Assembly: GCA_949482135.1 (NCBI GenBank)
Contig: CASYFC010000002.1
Coordinates: forward strand, 186,001-250,000
Direction: 5' to 3'
Source: an uncultured Clostridia bacterium
GTDB lineage: Bacteria > Bacillota > Clostridia > TANB77 > CAG-508
DNA: 64,000 nt
Shown here: positions 35,828-45,337 of the stretch, one piece after another
Position numbering within the stretch: the stretch's first letter is position 1
Layout: each line of letters opens with the position of its first letter
The notes under the pieces: model-generated
What the model saw: the letters and a program-made list of their open reading frames with translations, nothing else
Database searches by the model: none
Told to the model about the DNA's origin: nothing
Position numbers and translations under genes: made by a program

Positions 35828-36917
35828 CTGAATTCACCTTTCTGTATTTTATATTTGCCCAAATTAAAAGGATAATTCCAAGTCCGAAAATGAAGCCAAT
35901 AACCATATATCTATATACCGTATCTTCAATAAAATGTATGTGAGACATATTAAGTGGTATAAGTGCAAGTCCAAAAAGTAAGCTACAAGTAGAAAATGTG
36001 AGCATTTTTTCATTAGAAATATTAATAATCTTCTTTATTATTCGATTTATTAAAAATATTACAAAACTCAAATAAGCATATATAGATAAAATCCAAAGCA
36101 TAATAAAAATAGCATCAACACGTTGAATAAAATTTCCAAATTCAATTTGTCTTGCTAAAAGAAAAAGAGAATTTATTGGTTCATTTCCATCTGCTGTATT
36201 AAATAAGGTGAGTATTGGTACAACAGTTAAAAGTATCATTATAACTGAAATAATATAAGATATTATAGAAATTTTTTTAAACTCTGTTTGATTTTGTAAG
36301 AGTGGTTTTAGAAAATAGATGTAAACAATAAAATACATAGCAAATGTGTTAAGAAGTCCCATAACAAATGTAGTGTGATAATTTTCCCCTAAAACAGGTG
36401 TTAAATTAGTTATATCAAAATCTCCAATTCGTGCAAAAAATGTTATTAAAATACTAATTATTGCAAAGGGGGCGATAAGAGAAATTATATTTGATATTGC
36501 TCTAAAATTAATTAAATTTGCAATTAGTATTCCTATAATAAAAAAAATTAAAATATAAATAAGAGGAAAACTTGAAAAATATATTGTATGAAGTACATTT
36601 GAAAAGTCTATTATTGTTATAAATGCAACAGAGAATAGTAAAATAATACTTAATAATCCAACTATGGCTTTTAACTTTGAGGTTCCTACAAATTCTGAAA
36701 TATCTAGGATATCTTTTCCGTCAAATTTTTCAAATAGTTTTATAATTACTAAAAGACCAATAAGATCTATTATAGAAATATAAATTATATTAACAATTGC
36801 TCCATTTCCTACTAAATCTACAATATAAAAAGGAACATTCAATATTAATTTATTTATCATTATTATTATTATCAAGGCAATAGCTTGATACTTTTTTAAC
36901 TTAAAATTATTTTCCAT
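35814..36917 (-). CDS. gerKB: GerAB-type germinant-receptor permease
   Basis: B subunit, a member of the amino acid-polyamine-organocation transporter superfamily and the likely germinant-binding subunit. 367 residues with about ten membrane segments. It begins KLKKYQAIALIIIIMINKLILNVPF, the usual GerAB start pattern. Overlaps both neighbours (11 bases with gerA, 14 with gerC), so the three are translationally coupled. Ligand cannot be predicted. Confidence 0.9.
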   Translation of the reverse strand: MENNFKLKKYQAIALIIIIMINKLILNVPFYIVDLVGNGAIVNIIYISIIDLIGLLVIIKLFEKFDGKDILDISEFVGTSKLKAIVGLLSIILLFSVAFITIIDFSNVLHTIYFSSFPLIYILIFFIIGILIANLINFRAISNIISLIAPFAIISILITFFARIGDFDITNLTPVLGENYHTTFVMGLLNTFAMYFIVYIYFLKPLLQNQTEFKKISIISYIISVIMILLTVVPILTLFNTADGNEPINSLFLLARQIEFGNFIQRVDAIFIMLWILSIYAYLSFVIFLINRIIKKIINISNEKMLTFSTCSLLFGLALIPLNMSHIHFIEDTVYRYMVIGFIFGLGIILLIWANIKYRKVNSDDKK

Positions 36918-38565
36918 TTTCCCTCCAAGACATACTAATATGTTTTTCAGAAGAAGGTTTTTTAGTATTTATATTTCTGTTTCTTCTTTCTCTTTTCCAT
37001 ACAGGTTTTATATATAAGCTTTCATTTTCATTAATATTGCTATAAGGTATAAATGGAGCAAAGAATGGAAGCCCAAAAGATGTTTTATTTGAAATTAATA
37101 GAAAATGAACAAAAAAACCAAAAGCTATTCCTAAAAATCCTGCTAAATATCCTAAAACAGTATACATAAATCTAAACATCCTAATTGAAAATCTAAGAGA
37201 ATTATCTGGTATTGCAAATGCGGAAATTCCAGTGAAAGCAACAATTATTATAAGAATTGGACTTACAATACTTGCAGAAACTGCTGCATCACCTAAAATT
37301 AATGCTCCTATAATTCCAACAGTAGTACTAAATGATGATGGAACTCTTATACTTGCTTCTTGAATTAATTCAAAAGATAATTCCATTATAATTATTTCAA
37401 AAAAAACTGGAAATGGAATTGCTTCTCTTGCTGCAATTATTGCAAATAGTAATTCTGATGGTAGCAGTTCACAATGGTAGGTTGTGATTGCAATATATAA
37501 TCCAGGTAGTAGTAACGCACTGCATAGAGCAAAAAATCTTAAAGTCCTTAGAAAGTTTGTATAATTATAATCTAAATTGATGTCTTCTGGTGAATATAAG
37601 AAATCTACTAATACTGCTGGCAAAATTATGGAAAATGGTGAACCATTTACTATAATTGCAACTCTTCCTTCTAATAAGTAACTGCAAGTTTTATCTGGGC
37701 GTTCAGTCGATATTGTTTGTGGAAAGGAAGTTTTTGCAGAGTCTTTAATAAATTGTTCTAATTGCCCAGAAGAAAGAAGAGAATCTATTTCTAGGTTATT
37801 TATTCTGTATTTTGCTTCTGCTACTAAATCATCATTTGTTATATTTTTCATATAGCATATTGCAACTTTTGTATTACTAATTGAGCCTACAGTGGATTCT
37901 TCAATAATTAAATTTTCGTTGTTGATAATTTTTCTAAGCATCGATGTATTTGTTCTTAAATTTTCAACAAATGCTTCATGAGAGCCTTTAACAACTGTTT
38001 CTGTAACTGGTTCAGCAACACTTCTTCCTTCAAATCCTTTTGTTTCAATAGCTATTGCAGTATCTAAAGTATCTACAAATAAAACACAAAATCCAGCATT
38101 TATATTAGAAACTATTTTTTCTAATTCTTTTTCTGCATTGATACTATTTTGAGGTATAAGGTTTGCATATAAAAATTTTTCTAAATTGAAATTTAAAAGT
38201 TTTTTTTGAATTATTTCAGTACTTTCAGCCTTCATTTTAATAGAATTTTTTAATAGAAGAGGTTTTAGTATAAAATCATTTATTGCAGTGCCACTTACCA
38301 TTCCATCTATATAAATAATAAAAGCAGAATACTTTTTTGGTTTTATACTAATAGTGAATTCTCTAATTTTTATATCACTATTAATTAACATATTAAATTT
38401 TACTTTCAAATAATCTAAGTTCTTTTTCAAATCAGGAGATACTGTATGCGTATCCTTTTTATCAAATTCTTCAAGACTAATATTATTGGCGGTCTTAGGA
38501 AGAATAAATTCATATTCATCTTGTTCTTTATATTCAAATAAATTATTAAAAAAATTTTTTTTCAT
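36907..38565 (-). CDS. gerKA: GerA-type germinant-receptor A subunit
   Basis: A subunit of the spore germinant receptor. Large hydrophilic N-terminal region (about 1-300) with YIDGMVSGTAINDFIL, GRSVAEPVTETVVKGSHEAFVENLRTN split here as the family's hallmark PxxExxxRGPxE-like region, then four to five membrane segments (PGLYIAITTYHCELLPSELL onward). 552 residues. First gene of the minus-strand ger operon. In the Bacillus paradigm expression is under sigma-G; no such promoter was confirmed by eye. Confidence 0.92.
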   Translation of the reverse strand: MKKNFFNNLFEYKEQDEYEFILPKTANNISLEEFDKKDTHTVSPDLKKNLDYLKVKFNMLINSDIKIREFTISIKPKKYSAFIIYIDGMVSGTAINDFILKPLLLKNSIKMKAESTEIIQKKLLNFNLEKFLYANLIPQNSINAEKELEKIVSNINAGFCVLFVDTLDTAIAIETKGFEGRSVAEPVTETVVKGSHEAFVENLRTNTSMLRKIINNENLIIEESTVGSISNTKVAICYMKNITNDDLVAEAKYRINNLEIDSLLSSGQLEQFIKDSAKTSFPQTISTERPDKTCSYLLEGRVAIIVNGSPFSIILPAVLVDFLYSPEDINLDYNYTNFLRTLRFFALCSALLLPGLYIAITTYHCELLPSELLFAIIAAREAIPFPVFFEIIIMELSFELIQEASIRVPSSFSTTVGIIGALILGDAAVSASIVSPILIIIVAFTGISAFAIPDNSLRFSIRMFRFMYTVLGYLAGFLGIAFGFFVHFLLISNKTSFGLPFFAPFIPYSNINENESLYIKPVWKRERRNRNINTKKPSSEKHISMSWRENGK

Positions 38566-38683
38566 TTATTTCTCCATACTAAATTTACTTTTTATCTATT
38601 ATTTACAATTTCTTTCTAAATATTCTATCTTACTTTACAAATTGTTTTATTCTATAATATAATTAATTAGAAAAGAGGAAAAA

Positions 38684-39415
38684 ATGAAAACGGAAAATGG
38701 AATAATTTCACTAATTGTTTTATTTATAATGCTTTTTTTACTTATATTTACATTAACAATTTATTCAATAATTAGTGATAAAGAAAAAATACAAATTTCT
38801 AAAGATATAGAATTAGAGCAAATGTATTCAAAAAATGAAAATGAAATAGAGCGAAACTTATATGCAGAAAACGATAGTATTATTCCAATATATAATGTTA
38901 ATGAATTTAAAAATATTGGAACAGGAGCATATAGTGAAATAAAAGGCAAGATTTATCAATGTTCTATTAATAAAAGTTATGAATTACAAAATAATATTAT
39001 AGTTGATGTAAATGAAGATTTACGTTCTGTTAATATAGGATTTTATGATTACAAATTTTATTTAGATACTTATAATATTGATAAATCAATATATGATTAT
39101 TACTATTTTTATAATAATTTATATTGGAAAGCAATTGTATATCAAAAATTTGATATACATAGTGAATTAATAAAAAATGATATTTGTGAAAATAATAAAT
39201 TTTCTATTTTAAATAAATATAATTTTAGAAGTTCTGAATTAGAATTTTTATATATTATAAAAAATGAAAAAGGGGAGATTATAAGTATTTATCAGGATGA
39301 ACAACAAATAATACCTAGAAATTTAGATAGTATAAATGTCTTTAAAAATCATATAAATGAATTAGATACTAGCAAAGGAGAATTTTATATTTTAGTAAAA
39401 TGTTCTAATATATAA
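38684..39415 (+). CDS. Hypothetical protein with PilX-like N-terminus
   Basis: Not firmly recognised. 243 residues. The start MKTENGIISLIVLFIMLFLLIFT has a short charged leader ending in Gly followed by a long hydrophobic helix, like type IV pilin-related PilX proteins cut by prepilin peptidase; the usual Glu at +5 is missing. The rest is rich in Tyr, Asn, Asp and Ile, and would be extracellular. Preceded by TATAAT at 38653-38658 and GAGG. It lies between the ger operon (divergent) and spoIVA. A plain single-pass membrane protein is the alternative. Confidence 0.55.
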   Translation: MKTENGIISLIVLFIMLFLLIFTLTIYSIISDKEKIQISKDIELEQMYSKNENEIERNLYAENDSIIPIYNVNEFKNIGTGAYSEIKGKIYQCSINKSYELQNNIIVDVNEDLRSVNIGFYDYKFYLDTYNIDKSIYDYYYFYNNLYWKAIVYQKFDIHSELIKNDICENNKFSILNKYNFRSSELEFLYIIKNEKGEIISIYQDEQQIIPRNLDSINVFKNHINELDTSKGEFYILVKCSNI

Positions 39416-39496
39416 AATAAATAGTCATAAATTTTAAATATCCAAATATAAATTAGTAAAAGATGATGTGTACAAATTTATAGGAGGATATTTTTT

Positions 39497-40975
39497 ATGG
39501 AGAATTTTGAAATATATCAAGATATAGCTCAAAGAACTGATGGAGACATTTACATAGGAGTAGTTGGACCAGTAAGAACTGGAAAATCAACTTTTATAAA
39601 GAAATTTATGGAATTATTAGTTTTGCCTAATATTGATAATGAATATAAAAAAGAAAGGGCTATTGATGAACTTCCACAAAGTGCCAGTGGAAGAACAATA
39701 ATGACAACAGAGCCTAAATTTATTCCAAATGAAGCAGTAGAAATTAGTTTAAATGGAAATGTTAAAATGAAAACTAGATTAGTAGATTGTGTTGGATATC
39801 TAGTTAATAATGCTATTGGATATTTGGAAGATGATTTGCCAAGAATGGTAAAAACACCATGGTCTGAAAATGAAATTCCATTTGAAACAGCAGCTGAACT
39901 TGGAACTAAAAAAGTAATTGTAGAGCATTCAACTGTTGGAATTATTATAACAACTGATGGTACAATTACAGATATTCCAAGAGAAGATTATGTTCTGGCT
40001 GAAGAAAGAGTTGTAAGAGAATTACAAGAATTAAATAAACCATTTATAATGCTTATGAATTGTCAAAATCCTAATGATCCATATAGTATTAATATGGCAA
40101 ATGATTTGTCAAATAAATATGGTACAACAGTAGTTCCAATTAATTGTTTAAATTTAAATTTAGAAGATATAAATTTGATTTTTTCAAAGTTATTATATGA
40201 ATTTATGATAGAAAACATAGAAGTAAAATTTCCTAGATGGATAGATGGTTTAGATTTAGATAATGAATTAAAAGTTTCTTTATTTAATACAGTTAAGAAA
40301 ACATTTGAAAATACAAAAAGACTAAAAGATGTTCATGAATGTTATTTAAATTTAGAAAATAGTGATGAAATAAAAAAATCATACATTGAAGAAATTGATT
40401 TGGGAAGAGGAGTAGTAAGTGTAAAAGCTGAATTAAACGAATCATTATTTTATAATATGTTAACCAAAATTACAGGAGTTGATATAAAAAATGAGGGAGA
40501 GCTTTTCTCTTGTATATCAAACTTTGCAAAAATCAAAACAGAATATGATAAGATGTCTTATGCAATACATGAAGTTAATCAAAAAGGATATGGAATTGTT
40601 ACTCCAGGAATAGAAGACTTAATTTTAGATGAGCCTGAGATTGTAAAACAAGGATCAAAATATGGAGTAAAACTAAAGGCTAAAGCACCATCAATTCATA
40701 TGATAAAAATAAATACAGAAACAGAAATTTCTCCTATAGTTGGTAGTGAAAAACAATCTGAAGATTTAGTGAAATATTTACTTTCTGGATTTGAAAACGA
40801 TCCTAAAGAAATATGGAATTCAAATATTTTTGGAAAGAGTTTACATGAATTAATTAATGAAGGATTACAAAACAAATTAGCTAAAATGCCAGAAGAGGCA
40901 CAAATGAAATTACAAGAGACACTAGAAAGAATTGTTAATGAAGGTAGTGGAGGATTAATTTGCATAATTTTATAA
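39497..40975 (+). CDS. spoIVA: Stage IV sporulation protein A (coat morphogenetic ATPase)
   Basis: SpoIVA polymerises on the forespore surface with ATP hydrolysis and forms the basement layer of the spore coat. Walker A GPVRTGKSTF at residues 24-33; RTIMTTEPKFIPNEAVEI and RLVDCVGYLV follow as in TRAFAC-related GTPase-like folds. The C-terminal SpoIVA domain ends near GGLICIIL, matching the conserved hydrophobic C-terminus that anchors it. 492 residues, perfect AGGAGG. In Bacillus it is made in the mother cell under sigma-E. Ends at a two-way terminator. Confidence 0.96.
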   Translation: MENFEIYQDIAQRTDGDIYIGVVGPVRTGKSTFIKKFMELLVLPNIDNEYKKERAIDELPQSASGRTIMTTEPKFIPNEAVEISLNGNVKMKTRLVDCVGYLVNNAIGYLEDDLPRMVKTPWSENEIPFETAAELGTKKVIVEHSTVGIIITTDGTITDIPREDYVLAEERVVRELQELNKPFIMLMNCQNPNDPYSINMANDLSNKYGTTVVPINCLNLNLEDINLIFSKLLYEFMIENIEVKFPRWIDGLDLDNELKVSLFNTVKKTFENTKRLKDVHECYLNLENSDEIKKSYIEEIDLGRGVVSVKAELNESLFYNMLTKITGVDIKNEGELFSCISNFAKIKTEYDKMSYAIHEVNQKGYGIVTPGIEDLILDEPEIVKQGSKYGVKLKAKAPSIHMIKINTETEISPIVGSEKQSEDLVKYLLSGFENDPKEIWNSNIFGKSLHELINEGLQNKLAKMPEEAQMKLQETLERIVNEGSGGLICIIL

Positions 40976-40978
40976 AAT

Positions 40979-41016
40979 AAAAATTCCCCTCTAATGTTAG
41001 AGGGGAATTTTTTTAA
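40979..41016. terminator. Two-way terminator after spoIVA
   Basis: AAATTCCCCTCTAA (40981-40994) pairs with TTAGAGGGGAATTT (40997-41010) around a short loop, with A-rich and T-rich flanks. Serves spoIVA and the convergent gene. Confidence 0.92.
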
Positions 41017-42560
41017 TATAAGCTTATATCATATATAATATTAAAAAACTTAAATGATTCTGTTTTATTTTGCTCTAGACAATATAAATAGCAGTGTAAT
41101 TCATATTCATTTTTACAAGCAGCTATAATAGCTGGATTAATACTTCCATTATTTCTTAATTTTAATGCATATGATAATGCTTTAAGTCTAGATTTACCAG
41201 AACGATTTCTTACTAAATTATATGTTTCTGAAAATCTAGTTTGTGAAGGATGCTTTATAAATGTATCCAAATTTATAATAAATTCTTGTTCGACAACATC
41301 TGATAAATTTTTATATTCATTTGGATAATAATCCATATAGTTTTGTAATTCAGAAATTCTGTATGGTAAGTAAATCTTATTTGTTTTTTCAGATATTAAT
41401 AATGTTTTATTTTTTTCTGTAGCGCTTTCTATCTTCTTTATTATTTCTTCAATAGATGGTTTACTAGTTTCAGTTTTGGGAGTTTCTATTGAAGTAATAA
41501 GAGTTTCTTTTTCAGATTTTATATTAGATGCATTTTCATCAAATAAGTCATTCAATATTACATTTAGATTTGAATTTATATCATTTTCTTTTTGAACAGA
41601 ACAACTTACTACTTCTTCATTATTTTCAATAATAATATTATCAATAACATCATCAGAACTATAATCAAAATCTTCATCAAAAAAATTATCAATATCTGTT
41701 TCCTCAACATTAGCAGTATTCTCTTCAATAGCACTTTCAGTAGAATTTGTTTCTTCAATGTTATTTAAAGTTTCTTCAACATTGTTTTCGGTAGAATTTA
41801 TTTCTTCAACATTGTCTTCAATAGAATTTGTTTCCTCAATATTATTTGAAGTATCTACAATAATTTCTTCAGTAGTATTAACTTCTTTATTGTTTTCAGT
41901 GATAACTTCAGAAGAGGTTACATCTTCCTGAATAGAAACATCTATTTCAGCTTTTTTTTCATTTTCTGCAATAGCTTCTTCAATACCGTTATCAATAATA
42001 TCATCTTCACTTATATCTTTATTCTCAATATCAGCAGATATCGAAGTAGATTCATTATTAATAGAAAAACTTGCAAGTTCGTATGTGTTTTCAGTTGTAT
42101 TATTTACAGTATTAAATGTATATTTAAAATCGTTATCTTTTATAAAATCGTTAAATGCATTGTTATCAATATCTAATTTATTTTCAATTTCTTGAAAATT
42201 TTGTGTATATTGAATAATGTTATTTTTTATATTAGAAAAAGCAGCAATATAATATTCTTTTGTTTTTGTAGATTTTGATTTTGAAGATACAATTTCATTT
42301 AAATCAGCAGTTATATTAGAAATTTCTATATTTAATTGCTCTAGATTTGTTATATTGTTTGAAATGCTTTGCAAAAAATCATTTGCTTTATCTAGAACAG
42401 ATTGCAATTTAGTATTATCATTTTTAGAAGATGTATTTAAAATTAATCCAATATTTGAAATTATATCTAGAATTAGATTTTTGTTATTTTTTTGAATATT
42501 AATTTGTGACTCTAAGTATTTTATACTTTTGTCAAATTTTAATATAGGCATGTCTAGCAT
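41013..42560 (-). CDS. Hypothetical acidic repeat-rich protein
   Basis: Not recognised. 515 residues in three parts: an N-terminal helical, coiled-coil-like region (1-140, many Ile/Leu/Asn/Lys); a very acidic middle (about 170-320) with degenerate repeats of the form EETNSTEsxVEE / NNVEE; and a conserved-looking C-terminal domain of about 110 residues (KIYLPYRISELQNYMDYYPNEY ... SETYNLVRNRSGKSRLKALSYALKLR). No signal peptide or membrane segment. AAGGAGG before the ATG. The layout (two folded ends, acidic linker) resembles the CBM protein at 23980, though no sequence relation is seen. A cytoplasmic scaffold is a guess. Confidence 0.6.
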   Translation of the reverse strand: MLDMPILKFDKSIKYLESQINIQKNNKNLILDIISNIGLILNTSSKNDNTKLQSVLDKANDFLQSISNNITNLEQLNIEISNITADLNEIVSSKSKSTKTKEYYIAAFSNIKNNIIQYTQNFQEIENKLDIDNNAFNDFIKDNDFKYTFNTVNNTTENTYELASFSINNESTSISADIENKDISEDDIIDNGIEEAIAENEKKAEIDVSIQEDVTSSEVITENNKEVNTTEEIIVDTSNNIEETNSIEDNVEEINSTENNVEETLNNIEETNSTESAIEENTANVEETDIDNFFDEDFDYSSDDVIDNIIIENNEEVVSCSVQKENDINSNLNVILNDLFDENASNIKSEKETLITSIETPKTETSKPSIEEIIKKIESATEKNKTLLISEKTNKIYLPYRISELQNYMDYYPNEYKNLSDVVEQEFIINLDTFIKHPSQTRFSETYNLVRNRSGKSRLKALSYALKLRNNGSINPAIIAACKNEYELHCYLYCLEQNKTESFKFFNIIYDISLY

Positions 42561-42794
42561 TTTAAATCCTCCTTAAAATCAATAAATTGATTTGTTCAAA
42601 AACATAAAGATATTATTAATCTGTTACAATAAAGTAATTATAACATAATATTTGAAAAACAAATATAACAAAAATGTTAAAATTATGTTACAAAAACGAA
42701 ATAATGTAATGAAAATTACAGAAATTAATAAAATATTAATCTTTTCTATTGCAAAATTTACACTATTAAGTGGACTTTTTAACTATAAATGTGA

Positions 42795-42800
42795 TATAAT
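42795..42800 (+). promoter_or_regulatory. Candidate -10 box of the ABC efflux operon
   Basis: TATAAT 27 bases before the start codon; a possible -35 box TGGACT lies 18 bases upstream (42771-42776). Confidence 0.45.
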
Positions 42801-42826
42801 TATAAAGTTTTAAAGGAGAATTAGTT

Positions 42827-44533
42827 ATGAAAAAGAAGAAAAAAATTACAAAAAAGAAAATAGTGATTGCTGTAATATTAGTTATTTTAGCTATAACTAT
42901 TTTTTCAAATTTTAATAAGAATAATCAAGATGATGTTACAAAAGTTGAAATTGAAACAATTGAAAAAAGAACAATTGCAAAAAGTATAAGTGCAACAGGA
43001 ACAATAAATTCTAGTAATACGAAAAATGTAGTTGCAACACTTACTGGTTCAGAAATAAAATCAGTAAATGTAAAAAAAGGAGATAAAGTAAATGTAGGTG
43101 ATGTAATTTGTACATTTGATACATCAACTATCCAAGAGAATTTAAGTATTGCACAAGCAAGTCAAAATAATAGTGAGGCACAAGCAAATCTTGGTATTCA
43201 ATCTGCTCAAAGAAGTTTAAATGATGCAATTGCAAATAAGGATACACAAATTGCAAGCAGTCAAAAAGACTTAAATAATGCAAAAAAAGCTTATGATGAT
43301 GCTATAAATCAATTAAATAATATAAATTCAAACTTGAATCAAAAACAAAATGAATTAAAAAACTATGTACAAGTAAATGGTCAAGTTTTAAATGGATATC
43401 AAACTTTAAAAGCGGATTACGAAGCTAAAAAAACGGCTTTTACTCAAGCCAATAATGAATATCAATCAAAAAACAATGAACTTGAGTACTTAAAATCTCT
43501 TAAAGATCAAAATTCTGCAGATACTACCATAGATAGCAAAATAATAGAATTAACAATAGAAGTTAACTCAAGAAAAGTAAATATGGATAATGCAAAAAAT
43601 CTATTAGATACTGTTGAAGCAAGTTATAATTTAGCTAATGGTGTTCAAAGTAAATACAATTCATTAACAACTGAAATTGCAAGTTTAGAAACACAAAAAT
43701 CTCAAGTGGAGCCAACAATATCACAATTAAAAACAACTTACGATAAAATGGTAACAGCACATAATAGTGTAGTATCTACTTCAGATAGTACTATTGCATC
43801 AATGAGAGATAATTTAACAAATTCTGAAATTGCTGCAAACTCAAGTTCTCTTGCTGGTAAAACTCAAATAAATGCATATAAAGATCAAATTGAAAATGGA
43901 ATAGTTAAGGCATCTGTTGCTGGTACTGTTACAGAAGTTAATGTGAAAAAAGGTGATTTATATACTGGAGCAACAATTGCAACTATAGAGGGTACTGAAG
44001 AATTTGTTATTGAAGCAGAAATAGATGAATATGATATACCAGATGTAGAAGTTGGAATGAAGGTATTAATAAAAACAGATGCAACTAGAGAAGAAGAATT
44101 AGAAGGAAGAATTACATATGTTTCTTCTAGTGCAACTAATAATAGTGCAATGACAGGAATGACAACGACTACTACTGGAGGGAGTGCTACATATAAAATT
44201 GAAATTTCATTAGATAGTCAAAATGATAGGCTACGTTTAGGTATGAATGCCAAATTAAGTATAATTACAGAAATGCAAGAAAATGTTTGGTCAGTACCAT
44301 ATAATGCTATATATGAAAGAGAAGATGGCACTTATTATATAGAAGTTGCAAAAGATGAAACAGGAGAAAATAAAGAAGAACTAAATGTAACAAAAGGTAT
44401 AGAAGGTTCTTATTATGCTGAAATAAAATCAGACAAATTAAAAGCTGGTATGAAAGTTGTTTTACCAAAAGTAGAAGCTGGAGATTCAATGAAAGAATTG
44501 CTTGAAATGATGGGAGCAGACGCAGGAATGTAG
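42827..44533 (+). CDS. MacA/HlyD-like efflux adaptor
   Basis: A 568-residue membrane-fusion protein. One N-terminal membrane segment (IVIAVILVILAITIFSNF), a first lipoyl half (NVVATLTGSEIKSVNVKKGDKVNVGDVICTFD in which VKKGDKVNVGD is the motif), a long coiled coil (about residues 100-350), a second lipoyl half (ASVAGTVTEVNVKKGDLYTG) and beta-barrel domains. In Gram-positive bacteria such proteins work with FtsX-like ABC exporters (YknX-type). The next two genes encode the ATPase and permease. Confidence 0.9.
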   Translation: MKKKKKITKKKIVIAVILVILAITIFSNFNKNNQDDVTKVEIETIEKRTIAKSISATGTINSSNTKNVVATLTGSEIKSVNVKKGDKVNVGDVICTFDTSTIQENLSIAQASQNNSEAQANLGIQSAQRSLNDAIANKDTQIASSQKDLNNAKKAYDDAINQLNNINSNLNQKQNELKNYVQVNGQVLNGYQTLKADYEAKKTAFTQANNEYQSKNNELEYLKSLKDQNSADTTIDSKIIELTIEVNSRKVNMDNAKNLLDTVEASYNLANGVQSKYNSLTTEIASLETQKSQVEPTISQLKTTYDKMVTAHNSVVSTSDSTIASMRDNLTNSEIAANSSSLAGKTQINAYKDQIENGIVKASVAGTVTEVNVKKGDLYTGATIATIEGTEEFVIEAEIDEYDIPDVEVGMKVLIKTDATREEELEGRITYVSSSATNNSAMTGMTTTTTGGSATYKIEISLDSQNDRLRLGMNAKLSIITEMQENVWSVPYNAIYEREDGTYYIEVAKDETGENKEELNVTKGIEGSYYAEIKSDKLKAGMKVVLPKVEAGDSMKELLEMMGADAGM

Positions 44534-44545
44534 AAAGGAACAAAA

Positions 44546-45337
44546 ATGAGTTCAATTATAAAATTAGAAAATATAGTAAAAAAGTTTTATGTTGGTCAGC
44601 CAAATGAACTTGAAATTCTTCATAAGATATCATTAGAAGTAGAAGAAGGAGAATTTGTTTCTATTGTTGGACCTTCTGGTTCTGGTAAATCAACATTAAT
44701 GAATACAATCGGAGTTTTAGATAGACCAACTTCAGGAACATATATTTTAGATGGAATAGATGTTGGTGAAGCGGAAGAATCTGAATTATCTAATATAAGA
44801 AATCAAAAAATCGGTTTTGTTTTTCAAACATATAATCTAATTTCAAAAACAAATGCCCTTAAAAATATAGAACTACCAATGTTATATGCTGGAATCGAAA
44901 GAACAGAAAGAGTAAAAAGAGCTAAGGAACTTTTAGAATTAGTAGAAATGGGAGATAGAGCAAAACATTTACCAGAAGAATTATCAGGTGGTCAAAAACA
45001 AAGAGTTGCTATTGCAAGAGCAATGGCGAATGATCCTGCAATTATTCTTGCAGATGAACCAACAGGTGCATTAGATTCTAAAACTGGTAGATTAGTTATG
45101 GATTTATTTCATAAATTAAATAGTGAAAAAAATAAGACAATAGTATTAATTACTCACTCAAATGAGTTGGCAGGTGAAACTGATAGAATTATTTCAATAA
45201 GAGATGGAAAAATAATTAATGTGAAAAATAATCTTAGATATAAAGAAAAAAATATTTCTAGAAATAGAGAATTAATGAGTGCAAGCAATGAAAGTAATAT
45301 AGAAATTGAAAATAGTGAAGAAGGAGGCGAAAAATAA
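44546..45337 (+). CDS. MacB-like ABC transporter ATPase
   Basis: 263 residues. Walker A GPSGSGKST, Q-loop FVFQTYNL, signature LSGGQKQRVAIARA, Walker B ILADEP and the H-loop LITHSNELA are all present, as in the LolD/MacB type of ABC ATPase. The C-terminal 40 residues are an acidic extension. The stop overlaps the permease start by one base (TAATG), showing tight coupling. Confidence 0.94.
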   Translation: MSSIIKLENIVKKFYVGQPNELEILHKISLEVEEGEFVSIVGPSGSGKSTLMNTIGVLDRPTSGTYILDGIDVGEAEESELSNIRNQKIGFVFQTYNLISKTNALKNIELPMLYAGIERTERVKRAKELLELVEMGDRAKHLPEELSGGQKQRVAIARAMANDPAIILADEPTGALDSKTGRLVMDLFHKLNSEKNKTIVLITHSNELAGETDRIISIRDGKIINVKNNLRYKEKNISRNRELMSASNESNIEIENSEEGGEK

